This document shows, piece after piece, positions 1 to 9,440 of a stretch of 64,000 bases of DNA; position 1 is the stretch's first letter; each line of letters begins with the position of its first letter. The stretch spans positions 248,001 through 312,000 of the forward strand of contig CAIUGM010000022.1 of assembly GCA_903898675.1 (NCBI GenBank). The letters run 5' to 3'. Origin of the DNA: an uncultured Verrucomicrobiota bacterium (lineage in GTDB: Bacteria > Verrucomicrobiota > Verrucomicrobiia > Opitutales > Opitutaceae). The notes under the pieces are model-generated. The model did no database searches, was not told the DNA's origin, and saw only the letters and a list, made by a program, of their open reading frames with translations. The position numbers and the translations under genes are program-made.

Positions 1-830
1 ACGTCGTGGCAGGCGGTCGTCCCGCAGCTTTGCTGCAGGATCCGGCCGATGCCGTTCGGCGCGAAGTAGGCCTGGTCGTCGAGCCCGCCGACCACGCGCA
101 TTTTCGCCGAGAACAGGTCGCCCTCGGCGATGATATCAATGACGAGGACCTCATCGAGGTAGCGGTCGGCGACCCAGGCGGTCTTGCCGTCGGGGGAAAA
201 CGTCATGCCCTGCGCGTAGAAATCCAGCGGGATCTCACCCACGACCTCGTCGCGCCGGGTGTCGATGATGCTGATGAAATTGGAAAACCGGTTCCCGACG
301 AACAGGTGCCGGCCGTCCGGATGCAGGTGCAGCCGCATCGGCGCGGAGCCCGCCGGGCCGGGTTCGCCCGCCGGCTTGAGGGGAATCCGCTTGGTCATCT
401 TCCCCGAAGCCACGTCGTAGACGGCGATCTCGGAGCCCGGCCGCAGCTCGGAACCGAGCAAGCTGAGGTAGGCCTTGGTGCCGTCGCCACAGACCGCGAC
501 GTCGATGGGGTGATCGCGACGGGGCTGCGGTTCGGGCGCCGGATGTGGATTGGGCACCGGCTTTAAATTTTCGCGGGACCAGGTCGCGCCGTAGGCCCAT
601 TGCCGGCTGGTCTGCCGGCCGAAGCGCGACGGCGGATTGCCGGTGTCGGCCTGTTCCACGACCTGTGCGAGCTCCGGCGACAGGACGCCATACGGGGCAT
701 GCATTCCGCCGGCATCATACACGGTGGCGGGGCTGGCGGCCGCCGGGGCGGCGGGCGCAACCGACGGCGGAGTGAGTGTGAGGAGCACCAACGCGGCCAG
801 CCCGGGCGGAATTTGAATTCGCAGTTTCAT
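1..830 (-). CDS. beta-propeller (YVTN-like) protein with c-type haem motif, 3' end outside window
   Basis: Open minus frame from ATG at 830 (MKLRIQIPPGLAALVLL...) to the window edge. Propeller-like repeats (HLHPDGRHLFVGNRFSNFISIIDTRRDEVVGEI), ends ...QQSCGTTACHD. ATGA overlap with upstream CDS stop at 830-832. Confidence 0.75.
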   Translation of the reverse strand, partial: MKLRIQIPPGLAALVLLTLTPPSVAPAAPAAASPATVYDAGGMHAPYGVLSPELAQVVEQADTGNPPSRFGRQTSRQWAYGATWSRENLKPVPNPHPAPEPQPRRDHPIDVAVCGDGTKAYLSLLGSELRPGSEIAVYDVASGKMTKRIPLKPAGEPGPAGSAPMRLHLHPDGRHLFVGNRFSNFISIIDTRRDEVVGEIPLDFYAQGMTFSPDGKTAWVADRYLDEVLVIDIIAEGDLFSAKMRVVGGLDDQAYFAPNGIGRILQQSCGTTACHD

Positions 831-3361
831 CAGAGGCTACGCACGTAGGCGATGAGGTCGTCGAGCTCCTGCGGGGTCAGCCCCTTGGTGCGGCCGTGCA
901 GGTCGTTCGGGTTATGCTCGGTGAAGAGCGAGAGCAGCGTGGGCGCGCGGCCGTCGTGAAGGTAGGGCGCGGTGCGGTAACAGCTGCGGAGGGACGGGGT
1001 GTCGAAACGATTCCGGAAATCGTTGGGCGTGCCGAAGCCGAGGTCGTGAAACTTCAGGTCGGAATAGGTCGGGCCCGGATGGCAGGCCACACATCCGGCA
1101 ACTGTGTAGAGTTTCTGGCCGCGCCCGATGGCCGCCGGATTGAGGTTGCGGTAGGGGTTTGGCGCGCGGTCGGGATGCGAGAGGTATTCCGTGATCGGGC
1201 CCTGGACATGCGCGGTCGGCACAAAACCCTGGAAACGTTCGCCCGCGCCCACCCCGTCGCGCAGGTCCGCGCGGACGCCACTCCACATCGCCGGCGGGGT
1301 ATCGTGCGTGTCCTGGAGCGACTTGTTGTTCTTCGCGTTGCCGAGCCCGTCGTTGGCGAGGTCCCAGTTGAGCCCGTCGCTCGAGGTGTCCTCCTGGTGG
1401 CAGCTCGTGCAGCTGAGCCAGTTCTGGTAGGTGATCCGGCCGTCGTTGGCCATCAGCTCGCCCTTGCGCCACTCCGTCATCTCCTGCCCCGGGCCGAGCG
1501 GGATCGTCGCGCGCAGGGCGCCGGTCTCGGCGTCGAGCACGGTCACGGTGTCGCTGAAGTAATTCGCGACAAGCAGCTCGCCCGTCGCCTCGCTCAAGGC
1601 CAGCGAGCGCGGCCCGAGTCCGCCCGCCGGCACGCGGCGGGCGATCTGCTGTCGCTGCAGGATTTCCACGTCCTCCTCCAGCCGCTGGATCTGCCGCGGC
1701 GCCTTCGCCTGCGCGGCAAGCTCGAGCGCCGCGGGGAGGTCGACGATCGCGACCTCGTGAATGCCGGCGAGACTGACGTAGAGGCGTTTCGCATCGGACG
1801 ACACCGCAATCCCGCAAGGATTCGTCGCCCCGGAAAGCAGTTGGTCGAGCAACAGCGTGACCCGGCGGTTGGGCTGCGTAAGATCGAGCACCGAGAAGCC
1901 GTTGGAGTTGATCCAGCCCCGCTCCATCTGGACGGTCGGCACTTCATTGTGGGAGACGAGATTGGTGAGGAAGGCCCAGCGGCCGTCCGGGCTGCAGGTG
2001 ATCTCGCGCAGCATCGAGGCGCGGCCCAGGTCGTAGCGCCCGGTCTCGCGGCCGTCCTGCGGGTCGAGGACGGAGACCCAGGGCGACAGCCCGTTGGAGA
2101 CGAGGAGCCGCGTGCCGTCCGGGGTGAGCGTCGCGAACCGCGGCTGGCTGCCGACCGGCGTTTCGGCGAGCGTGCGGCCCGACGCGAGGTCGAGGATCGA
2201 CACGCTGCCGGAAACCACATTCGTGACGTACAAACGGGTGCCGTCGGCGGAGACGCCGAGTCCGCACGGTTCAAGGCCGGCGGTCAGCGAGCGGACCACT
2301 TTGCCTTGGGCAACATCGACGACGTCGATTTTTTCCGCCCACGTGCAGCTGATATAGAGGAACTGTCCGTCCGGCGAAAATTTCGCCTGCGTCGGCCGGT
2401 TGCTGACGGGGATCTCGCGCACGACCTTCCGTTCGCGAATATCGAGAACGGAAACCAGGTTGGCCGAGTAGTTCACCACGTAAGCTTGCTGCTGGTCCGG
2501 TGAAAGACAGATGAACTGCGGCGAGCGGTAGACCGGCGCGGCCGGACGCCCGGTCTCGGCCGGAAAGGTCGGCACAGCCGGGTCGTGTGACTCGGCGGGA
2601 TTCCGCGGCGCCCGGCGCCACTGGATGTAGCCCATGATCTTCGCGAGCTGGTCGTCCGCGATGACGCTCCGGTACGGCGGCATCTGCACGGCCTGCCCCT
2701 GGAGGAAATGGCGCGCCGCCGGATTCGTCCACAGGCGCCGGGGATGGCCGTCGAGGATCCACTCGCGCAGTTCGCCGTCATCGTGCACGATCTCGGCGTA
2801 TTCCTTCCCGTCCCATGCGGGGATGTGGCCCTTGAAGCTGCCGGGATTCGGCGCGCCGCCGACGCCACCGGATCCGTGACAGGCAAAGCAGCCCAACTTG
2901 GCGGCCTCGTGCATGCCCTCGTAGGCGAGCGCCGTGATGTTGGTGTCGAAGGCCGACACCGCCCGGAAATACACCAGCAAGTCGGCCAGTTCCGGCGGCG
3001 AGAGCTTGTTCCGATAGGCGGGCATGGGCAGGAGCGGCTTTCGGCCGGCATTGAGATCGACGTCTTTCAGTCGTCCCGGTTTGCCATCGAGGATCCACTC
3101 CAGCACTTCGGCCTCGTTCAGCGCATACGTCGCGACGGTCGGCCCATCCCAGCCCGGGACCTGACCGCTGCGGGCCCCCGGGTCCGCCATGCCACCGCGG
3201 CCATCGGGGCCGTGGCAGGCGAAGCAACCGAGGGTCCGGGCCGTGGCTTCGCCGCGCAAAGCCGGGGTCGATTCAGCCCGGTGCAGCCAGTAAGCCGAGA
3301 AGCCCAGCCCGCCGGCCAAACCCAAGATCCCCGCAATGAGGCACCACGAACGACCGCTCAC
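830..3361 (-). CDS. multihaem cytochrome c / YVTN beta-propeller fusion protein
   Basis: 843 aa. CXXCH motifs CFACHG (x2), CTSCH, CVACH; propeller repeats such as SVLDIRERKVVREIPVSNRPTQAKFSPDGQFLYIS. Confidence 0.85.
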   Translation of the reverse strand: MSGRSWCLIAGILGLAGGLGFSAYWLHRAESTPALRGEATARTLGCFACHGPDGRGGMADPGARSGQVPGWDGPTVATYALNEAEVLEWILDGKPGRLKDVDLNAGRKPLLPMPAYRNKLSPPELADLLVYFRAVSAFDTNITALAYEGMHEAAKLGCFACHGSGGVGGAPNPGSFKGHIPAWDGKEYAEIVHDDGELREWILDGHPRRLWTNPAARHFLQGQAVQMPPYRSVIADDQLAKIMGYIQWRRAPRNPAESHDPAVPTFPAETGRPAAPVYRSPQFICLSPDQQQAYVVNYSANLVSVLDIRERKVVREIPVSNRPTQAKFSPDGQFLYISCTWAEKIDVVDVAQGKVVRSLTAGLEPCGLGVSADGTRLYVTNVVSGSVSILDLASGRTLAETPVGSQPRFATLTPDGTRLLVSNGLSPWVSVLDPQDGRETGRYDLGRASMLREITCSPDGRWAFLTNLVSHNEVPTVQMERGWINSNGFSVLDLTQPNRRVTLLLDQLLSGATNPCGIAVSSDAKRLYVSLAGIHEVAIVDLPAALELAAQAKAPRQIQRLEEDVEILQRQQIARRVPAGGLGPRSLALSEATGELLVANYFSDTVTVLDAETGALRATIPLGPGQEMTEWRKGELMANDGRITYQNWLSCTSCHQEDTSSDGLNWDLANDGLGNAKNNKSLQDTHDTPPAMWSGVRADLRDGVGAGERFQGFVPTAHVQGPITEYLSHPDRAPNPYRNLNPAAIGRGQKLYTVAGCVACHPGPTYSDLKFHDLGFGTPNDFRNRFDTPSLRSCYRTAPYLHDGRAPTLLSLFTEHNPNDLHGRTKGLTPQELDDLIAYVRSL

Positions 3362-3611
3362 GTGGCGGAAGGGGTTGAAGGTGCGGCGGTACTGATCATG
3401 AGTAATATAACTTATGCGATGCTGTTACAGTATTAGTTAGATAATTTATGAAACCTGCAGAATCCTATAGGGACGAACTGCCATGCGGACGTGGCGAATC
3501 GGCGCCGCTGCAGCGGCCATGTGCCTGCGCATGACCCCGGCAGAAAAATTCAGCCGCGATTGAAACCGCTTCGCCCGCCCATGCAGCCTGCCGGGTCGGG
3601 CCGAAGTATAA

Positions 3612-3872
3612 CTAAGCTGCCGGCCTGGTCGCCGCCTCTAACCGCGCCAGGATGGCCAATGCATCAGTCCGATCCGCCCCGCACATGCTTTCCGTCGGTC
3701 GCAAACTCACGCACACCGCCGGACGCTCCGGCCGGCCGAAAATGGCGCAGCTGAAATCGGCCAGCAACTGGATGCAGGCGACGCCCGCCGGCTTTCCGCC
3801 CGGCATGCCAGGAATCGGCGACGAGATCGACGGCGCGATGCAGCAGGCCCCGCAGTGGGAACGACAGTTCAT
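3612..3872 (-). CDS. YkgJ-family cysteine cluster protein
   Basis: 86 aa MNCRSHCGACCIAPSISSPIPGMPGGKPAGVACIQL...PERPAVCVSLRPTESMCG; Cys pattern typical of YkgJ/UPF0153. Confidence 0.8.
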   Translation of the reverse strand: MNCRSHCGACCIAPSISSPIPGMPGGKPAGVACIQLLADFSCAIFGRPERPAVCVSLRPTESMCGADRTDALAILARLEAATRPAA

Positions 3873-3875
3873 CGG

Positions 3876-3964
3876 AAAAGTTGAAGGTTGAGAGGTGAAA
3901 GTTGAAAGAGTGACAGCAAGCCTTCGAGCTGGCTGCTGATTCTTTCAACCCACAACATTCAAAT
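3876..3964. repeat. heptamer-type inverted repeat (H1)
   Basis: Left arm TTGAAGGTTGAGAGGTGAAAGTTGAAAG; right arm CTTTCAACCCACAACATTCAA, approximately reverse-complementary 7-bp units around a short spacer. Confidence 0.6.
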
Positions 3965-3983
3965 GGCGGCGCGCCTCGCCGCC

Positions 3984-6900
3984 TCATTGCAGATTCAGGA
4001 ACACCCGCGGGCCCTTGCCGGCCTTGGCCGGATCGGTCTGGTCCTTCGCGAGGAAGAGGCGCTCCGGATCGATTTTACCCACCGTGATGAAGTAATCGCG
4101 CACCGCCTGGGCGCGCGCCTGCGCGAGCGCGCGCAAATCATCGTCGGTCACCACCATCGTCTCGGCGAGCCGGCCGGTCATCTCTTCAAGCGACGGGCCG
4201 GCGGCAACCCCGGCCGGGGCATTCGCCTCGGGCGATTTGGCGGAGGGCACGGCCGCGGCCTTCTCGCTCCGGAAAGACTTGAGGGTAACCACGTCCACCA
4301 CCCGGCCGAAAAACCCCTTCTTCGCCGCCGGGGGCGGAGCAGCCGCCACCGGCGCCTTGGCCAGCGGAGCGCCGAACTGCGTGCCGGGCGGGAATTTCTC
4401 GTCGAAAAGTTTCTTCACCATCGCCGCGTTCTCCGCGGGCGTGACGGCCAGCTGGGCCGGCGGCGCGATGGTCGGGTCGACCGCGTGCTTCGCCTCCCAG
4501 ATGGTGCGACGCACGGCATCAGCCAGCCTGGCTTGCCTCAGGGCAAAGGTGTCAGCCGGGCCGTCGTAACTGCCGGCCAGGTCCACGCTCAGGCCGGGCC
4601 GGTTGGTCAGGGCCTTGACCATGGTCTCGAGTTTCTTGATTTCCGCGGGCTGCAACGCGGCAACCCCGGGCATGAAATCCTGATAACCCAGTTCGTCGCC
4701 CCCGCCGCCGAACATCGAGCCGAGCAGGGCGAAGGGCGATACCGCGGCCTTGGTCAGCAGGTTGAAGATCACGCGCCAGACGACCTTCCCGATATGGAAA
4801 TCGGGATCATCGATGCTGCCCTGCACCGGCACATCGATCAGGATCTTGCCGTCGGTGTCTTTCAACAGCGCCACGCCCAGCCGCACCGGCAGGCCGGTGG
4901 CCTCGGGGCTTTGGACGGGCGCGCCGAAGGTGAACTGATTGAGCGTGACCAGGTCGGACGCGTCGATCTTCTGGCCGTCGAGGAGGAACTTCACGTCGAG
5001 CGCGAGCTTGCCGCGGGCCAGCTCGTAGCCCGCGTACTTTCCGGTGTAAGGACTGAGCGGCAGGAGATCCACATTCTTGAAGTCGATCTTCAGGTCCACA
5101 TGCCGCGTTGCGCCGAACGGATCGAGCTGGCCCGTGATCGCAATCGGCCCGGCGCCGTCCACCGTCGCCTTCAGTTCCACCACGGCCTTCGTCAGGTTCT
5201 CCGACGACAGCCCCGCGATCGTCCCACCGAACTGGGTGATGGCCATCCGGACATTCGGTTCCAGCGAACGGTCCGCGAAACTGAACTCGCCCTCGCTGAT
5301 CACCACCTTGCCGATCGCGATATGCGGCGCCGGTGCCGGGGTGGCCGCCGGGACTGCGGCGGGGCTGGCCGGCTTTGCTCCAGCCACGGCGACGGTCGTG
5401 AGATTAAGTGTCTTGTCGCTGTTCATGATCACGCGGGCGTAGGGCCCGGTGACTGTTACCTCGTCCAGCACAACCTGCAGCTGCGGGACCGTGGTGGCCC
5501 GCAGGCCGTGCAACGCAATCGAGCCGAAACCTGCGAGCTCCTCGTTGCGGGCGCCGTCCACCAGGCCGAATTTCGCGAGTGCGATGTCACCCGAAGCCGT
5601 CACCGCGGGGGCCGACCCGGCCGGCAGTGCCACCTGTGCATCCAGGGTGGCCGACACGGCTCCCTGCGTGAGGCGGGCATTGACGAACTGCTCCAGGTAC
5701 GGACTCAGCGGCCCGACCGCAAAGTCGTTCACGGCCAGCTTCAGGTCAGCCTTGAGGACAGGCTTGAGCATCACAGTTCCTTCCAACTTGACCGTGCCCT
5801 GTGGCGCCCAGCCAAACGCCAGCTGCAGGGGCATCACCGCGCCGTCGGCCAGCGTGAAGTTCTTCAGTGAAAACTGGAGTCCGCCCACGCCAAGCAGGGC
5901 CGGGCGCGGCGCGGCGAGATCCGTGACGTCGACCTGAAATTCCTTCAACGCGACCTCGGCCACGGTCACGTCGGGCAACTTCGCTGGCGCCGCGGGCCCG
6001 GCCGCGACCGGTGCGGCCGGCGCGGGATCCGTCGCCGCCGGCTGCAGCATCGCCAGCAGATTGATCGCGCCATCCTTTTCCCTTCGCACGTGGAGATGTC
6101 CGCCCGCCAGACTGACGGACCCGATGCTGGCCTTCAGGGTGAGCGCATCGGCCCTGACCCCCGCAATATCCAGCGCCGGCAGCTCGACCGCCACCGCCTG
6201 GCTCGCCCGCTCCAACAGCTTGATGCCGCGGAGGTGGAGTTGACCGTCCGTCAATTGCATCGCCCGCTGGCCCTCGGTCAGGTTGATCTCGTAGCGCCCC
6301 TGCATCGACAGCTTGCCGTCCACCAGGTCCGCCTGCACCCGGTCGGCGTAATACGGCGCATACTTGGGCAGGATGATATTTTCCAGGCTGAGTTCGCCCA
6401 CGGAGCGGAACGGCTCGGCGCTGATCGTGCCCGTCCACGCCAGTTTCTCGCCGGCCTCGGTAACGGCCGCGAAATGATACGGCGCACCCCGCGCACCCGC
6501 GGTGCGGAATTCCGTCAGGGCAAAGGTCACCGGCCCGATCACCGTCGCGAACGGCTGGCGGCGCGACTGGTCGGTGAACTCCAGGCGGGCCTGCGTGACT
6601 TTCAAGCTGACGATGCGGATCGGCCGCGCCGGTGGCGCGGGCGCTGCCGCCACCCCGGCGGCCGGGACGGCGAGCTTCGCGAGGATGTCGGAAAAATTCA
6701 GCGAACCGTCGGGCTTGAGCACGACCGCGCCGTGAAAGCCCTCGAGCTCGATGTCGCTCAGCACCCAGTCGCCCGTGAGCGAGGAGAGCGCATCGAAATT
6801 AGCATACAGCCGGTTCCAGCCGAGGAACGACCCGTTGCCCTCCTTCAGGCGGATGTCGAAATCCTCGAGGGTGACGGACAGCGCATAGGGATTCAGTCGG

Positions 6901-7070
6901 ACCCGGCCCACGGTCACCGTGCGACCCAGCGCGGCGCTCAGCCGCTTCTCCAGCTGCGTCTTCAGGATCGGCGGCAGGATGAAAAAGCCGGTGATCGTGA
7001 AAATCACGAGCAGGGCCAGGGCGATCCAGAGATTGCGGCGGACGGGACGGGACAGGCGCGCCAGGTTCAT
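3984..7070 (-). CDS. DUF748 / AsmA-like membrane-anchored protein
   Basis: About 1028 aa from MNLARLSRPVRRNLW (ATG at 7070). N-terminal TM helix; VGRVRLNPYALSVTLEDFDIRLKEGNGSFLGWNRLYANF is characteristic of DUF748. Confidence 0.8.
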   Translation of the reverse strand: MNLARLSRPVRRNLWIALALLVIFTITGFFILPPILKTQLEKRLSAALGRTVTVGRVRLNPYALSVTLEDFDIRLKEGNGSFLGWNRLYANFDALSSLTGDWVLSDIELEGFHGAVVLKPDGSLNFSDILAKLAVPAAGVAAAPAPPARPIRIVSLKVTQARLEFTDQSRRQPFATVIGPVTFALTEFRTAGARGAPYHFAAVTEAGEKLAWTGTISAEPFRSVGELSLENIILPKYAPYYADRVQADLVDGKLSMQGRYEINLTEGQRAMQLTDGQLHLRGIKLLERASQAVAVELPALDIAGVRADALTLKASIGSVSLAGGHLHVRREKDGAINLLAMLQPAATDPAPAAPVAAGPAAPAKLPDVTVAEVALKEFQVDVTDLAAPRPALLGVGGLQFSLKNFTLADGAVMPLQLAFGWAPQGTVKLEGTVMLKPVLKADLKLAVNDFAVGPLSPYLEQFVNARLTQGAVSATLDAQVALPAGSAPAVTASGDIALAKFGLVDGARNEELAGFGSIALHGLRATTVPQLQVVLDEVTVTGPYARVIMNSDKTLNLTTVAVAGAKPASPAAVPAATPAPAPHIAIGKVVISEGEFSFADRSLEPNVRMAITQFGGTIAGLSSENLTKAVVELKATVDGAGPIAITGQLDPFGATRHVDLKIDFKNVDLLPLSPYTGKYAGYELARGKLALDVKFLLDGQKIDASDLVTLNQFTFGAPVQSPEATGLPVRLGVALLKDTDGKILIDVPVQGSIDDPDFHIGKVVWRVIFNLLTKAAVSPFALLGSMFGGGGDELGYQDFMPGVAALQPAEIKKLETMVKALTNRPGLSVDLAGSYDGPADTFALRQARLADAVRRTIWEAKHAVDPTIAPPAQLAVTPAENAAMVKKLFDEKFPPGTQFGAPLAKAPVAAAPPPAAKKGFFGRVVDVVTLKSFRSEKAAAVPSAKSPEANAPAGVAAGPSLEEMTGRLAETMVVTDDDLRALAQARAQAVRDYFITVGKIDPERLFLAKDQTDPAKAGKGPRVFLNLQ

Positions 7071-7147
7071 CGCCGCAGCCTGCGCCTTTTCCCGGCGGAT
7101 GCAAATGCAGCTTGCGCCGGTTTCCCGCCGCGCTACCAAACGCACCC

Positions 7148-7612
7148 ATGAGTTCCCTCACCCCGCCGAGCATGTCGGTCCGCGACCTGGAGGCCTTTCT
7201 CCACGAAAAAATCCCGCTGACCCGCGCGATGGGCGTGCGCGTCGTCGAGAGCGGCTCGCGGCTGGTGCTGGAGGCGCCGCTCGCGCCGAACGTCAACCAC
7301 CTCGGCTCGGCCTTCGGCGGCGCCTTGCATGCGCTGCCCACGCTCGCCTGCTACGCCGCACTCTGGACGATGCTGCGCGAAGCGGGCATCGACAGCCACG
7401 TCGTCGTGAAACGCAGCTACGCCAGCTACAAGCAGCCGGTGCAGGGCGTGCTCCGCGCCGTGAGCATCAAGCCGCCGCCGGGCATCGCGGCGGAATTCAT
7501 CGAGGACCTCAAGCGCCACAAGAAGGCGCGCATGGACCTCGAGGCCATCGTCGAGGGCGCCAACGGCAAACCCGCCGTTGAATTCCACGGGAGCTTCGTG
7601 GCGCTCGTCTGA
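7148..7612 (+). CDS. thioesterase (YiiD C-terminal-like, hotdog fold)
   Basis: MSSLTPPSMSVRDLEAFLHEKIPLTRAMGVRVVES...NHLGSAFGGALHALPTLACYAALW; hotdog-type motif. Confidence 0.75.
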   Translation: MSSLTPPSMSVRDLEAFLHEKIPLTRAMGVRVVESGSRLVLEAPLAPNVNHLGSAFGGALHALPTLACYAALWTMLREAGIDSHVVVKRSYASYKQPVQGVLRAVSIKPPPGIAAEFIEDLKRHKKARMDLEAIVEGANGKPAVEFHGSFVALV

Positions 7613-7622
7613 CGACGAGCGT

Positions 7623-7745
7623 AAATTTCAAATCGCAAGCAGCCAAAGGCCAAAGAAACCCGGGCAATTCCAAAACTTAGCACCGCCCGAAAGCAGGCCG
7701 GCGCATTTTTTTAAATTTGGCCGTTTGGCCCTTGAGATTTGCCGG
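7623..7745. repeat. heptamer-type inverted repeat (H2)
   Basis: AAATTTCAAATCGC..AGCCAAAGGCCAAAGAAA ... TTTAAATTTGGCCGTTTGGCCCTTGAGATTTGCC, between convergent genes. Confidence 0.6.
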
Positions 7746-7761
7746 CGCGTCCCAGCGCCGG

Positions 7762-8133
7762 TCAGATGTGCTTCGAGTCGTCCTCGTCCTTCTTGACGTA
7801 ACCCGTTTCCTGCCGCTGGTGATTCACGGCGTTCTTTTTCACGTAGGCCTGGTAGACATCATCCGGCGTCATGCCGAGCGTCTGCGCCAGTGACACCAGG
7901 AAGTGGAAAAGATCGACCACCTCGACCTTGGCGTTCTGCTCGTCGAACTTTTGGTACTTGGCCCACCATTTCCAGGGAACACTGTCGATCAGCTCGGCAG
8001 TTTCCTGCTGCATGGCCCGGGTATAGTTAAGAATCCACTTCGCCTTTTCCTCGTCGGTCGGCGGGGGCAGACTCACTCCAATGCGCTTATTCAGCGCATC
8101 TTGCATACGAAAGATCTCCTCAAGTTTGTCCAT
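7762..8133 (-). CDS. dUTPase-like all-alpha NTP pyrophosphohydrolase
   Basis: 123 aa MDKLEEIFRMQDALNKRIG...QQETAELIDSVPWKWWAKYQKFDEQNAKVEVVDLFHFLVSLAQTLGM; ExxE/ExxD pattern of dimeric dUTPases. Confidence 0.8.
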   Translation of the reverse strand: MDKLEEIFRMQDALNKRIGVSLPPPTDEEKAKWILNYTRAMQQETAELIDSVPWKWWAKYQKFDEQNAKVEVVDLFHFLVSLAQTLGMTPDDVYQAYVKKNAVNHQRQETGYVKKDEDDSKHI

Positions 8134-8347
8134 GGCCGGCGAGCGTGAGAGCCCCCCCGCCCTCTGGCAAGCCCGTGACCCGGGAAAATTTAGGTTGCCC
8201 TAACCCGGGGCGTAACCGACTTTCACCGTCTATTGCCGCTGTTTACCCTGCGCTTTGTCAAAGGGTTGAGCGAGATTACCGAGCTCCGGCTGGCATGAAC
8301 AACCTGCGCCGCCGTTTAGGCAGGCGCTCACAAACAACAACATAGAC

Positions 8348-9322
8348 ATGTCCTCCACAGAATCGTCCGGTGCTCCTGCCGAAGCCACCGCGACCACCCC
8401 GGCGTCAACCGCCGATGCATCATTCGGCTCCACCCGCGGCTCAGGTTTGGCCCGCGGCAAAGCAAAACGTCAGAATGCCCCCGCTGCCGCCACCGCGGCT
8501 TCCTCAGACTACACACCGACCGCAATCGCCGTCGTCACCGCCCCGCGGGAATACCAAAACCCGTTCGCCCCGGTGGAAACACCGGCGGCGGCCTCCGTCG
8601 AACCCGTCGCCGCTGTCGCCCCCGCGCCCGTGGCCCCGGCTCCCGAGAAGTCCTACACCGCTCCGGCCCGGCCTGAGTCGGTCGAACCCGTCGCCGAAGT
8701 TGCGTCCGCTCACGCGGAAGTTGATTCGGCCCCTGCCTCCGGCGAACCGGCGGAACTGAACATCCTCCCGCCTGAGCAGCCGCGCAATGCGCCCGCCCAG
8801 ACCTGGGAGAGCGAAGGTTTCCGTCCGGCCCGCGAACCCCGCGGCGACCGTCCGCGCCGGGATGATTCCCGCCGCAACGAACCCCGTCGCGAGGAAAGCG
8901 CCGAGCGCGCCCCGTTCGATCCCTCCACCATCCCGGAGAAATTCCTCTACGTGCGCCCCGGCTACAACTACGTGCCGACCCCGTCCAACTACGGTGGTGC
9001 ACCCCGTGAGAACCGCGAGAGCCGCCCGGCGGCCTCCGAGTCCCATTCCGCTCCGGTCACGGCCACCCCGGCCAAGTCCGGTGGTTTCTTCGGCTGGCTC
9101 AAGTCCCTCTTCGGCGGTTCCTCCGCTGCACCCGTCGCGGCGCAGTCGGGCGAACATCGTTCGGATGACCGCAGCCACGGTGACCGCCATCGCGGCGGCC
9201 GGGGTCGCGGCCAGGGTGGCGGCGACGGCCAGCGTCGGCGCAGCCGCGGCGGCCGGGGTCGCAGCCAGTCCCGCGGTGAATACCGCGGCGGCAGCGATCA
9301 GGGCGGCTCCTCGGCCACTTAA
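8348..9322 (+). CDS. low-complexity Ala/Pro-rich protein with RGG/RG-rich C-terminus
   Basis: 324 aa; A/P/E-rich N-half, island PFDPSTIPEKFLYVRPGYNYVPTPSNYG, SGGFFGWLKSLFGG, tail HRGGRGRGQGGGDGQRRRSRGGRGRSQSRGEYRGG. Terminator follows. Confidence 0.75.
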   Translation: MSSTESSGAPAEATATTPASTADASFGSTRGSGLARGKAKRQNAPAAATAASSDYTPTAIAVVTAPREYQNPFAPVETPAAASVEPVAAVAPAPVAPAPEKSYTAPARPESVEPVAEVASAHAEVDSAPASGEPAELNILPPEQPRNAPAQTWESEGFRPAREPRGDRPRRDDSRRNEPRREESAERAPFDPSTIPEKFLYVRPGYNYVPTPSNYGGAPRENRESRPAASESHSAPVTATPAKSGGFFGWLKSLFGGSSAAPVAAQSGEHRSDDRSHGDRHRGGRGRGQGGGDGQRRRSRGGRGRSQSRGEYRGGSDQGGSSAT

Positions 9323-9357
9323 ACCTTGCCAACGCGCCCCGCGCGAATCGCATTCAA

Positions 9358-9387
9358 AGCGTCTGCCCTCCGGCAGGCGCTTTTTTA
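9358..9387 (+). terminator. Rho-independent terminator
   Basis: AGCGTCTGCC-CTCC-GGCAGGCGCT followed by T6. Confidence 0.85.
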
Positions 9388-9440
9388 TTTGCCCGGTGCA
9401 CTTCGCCTCACGCCCCTAGCCTAACGCCTCACGCCTCATC

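Noticed and set aside
896-2503. 535-aa plus-strand ORF opposite the multihaem cytochrome gene
   Set aside because: Antisense of CXXCH/propeller gene; no recognisable domain.
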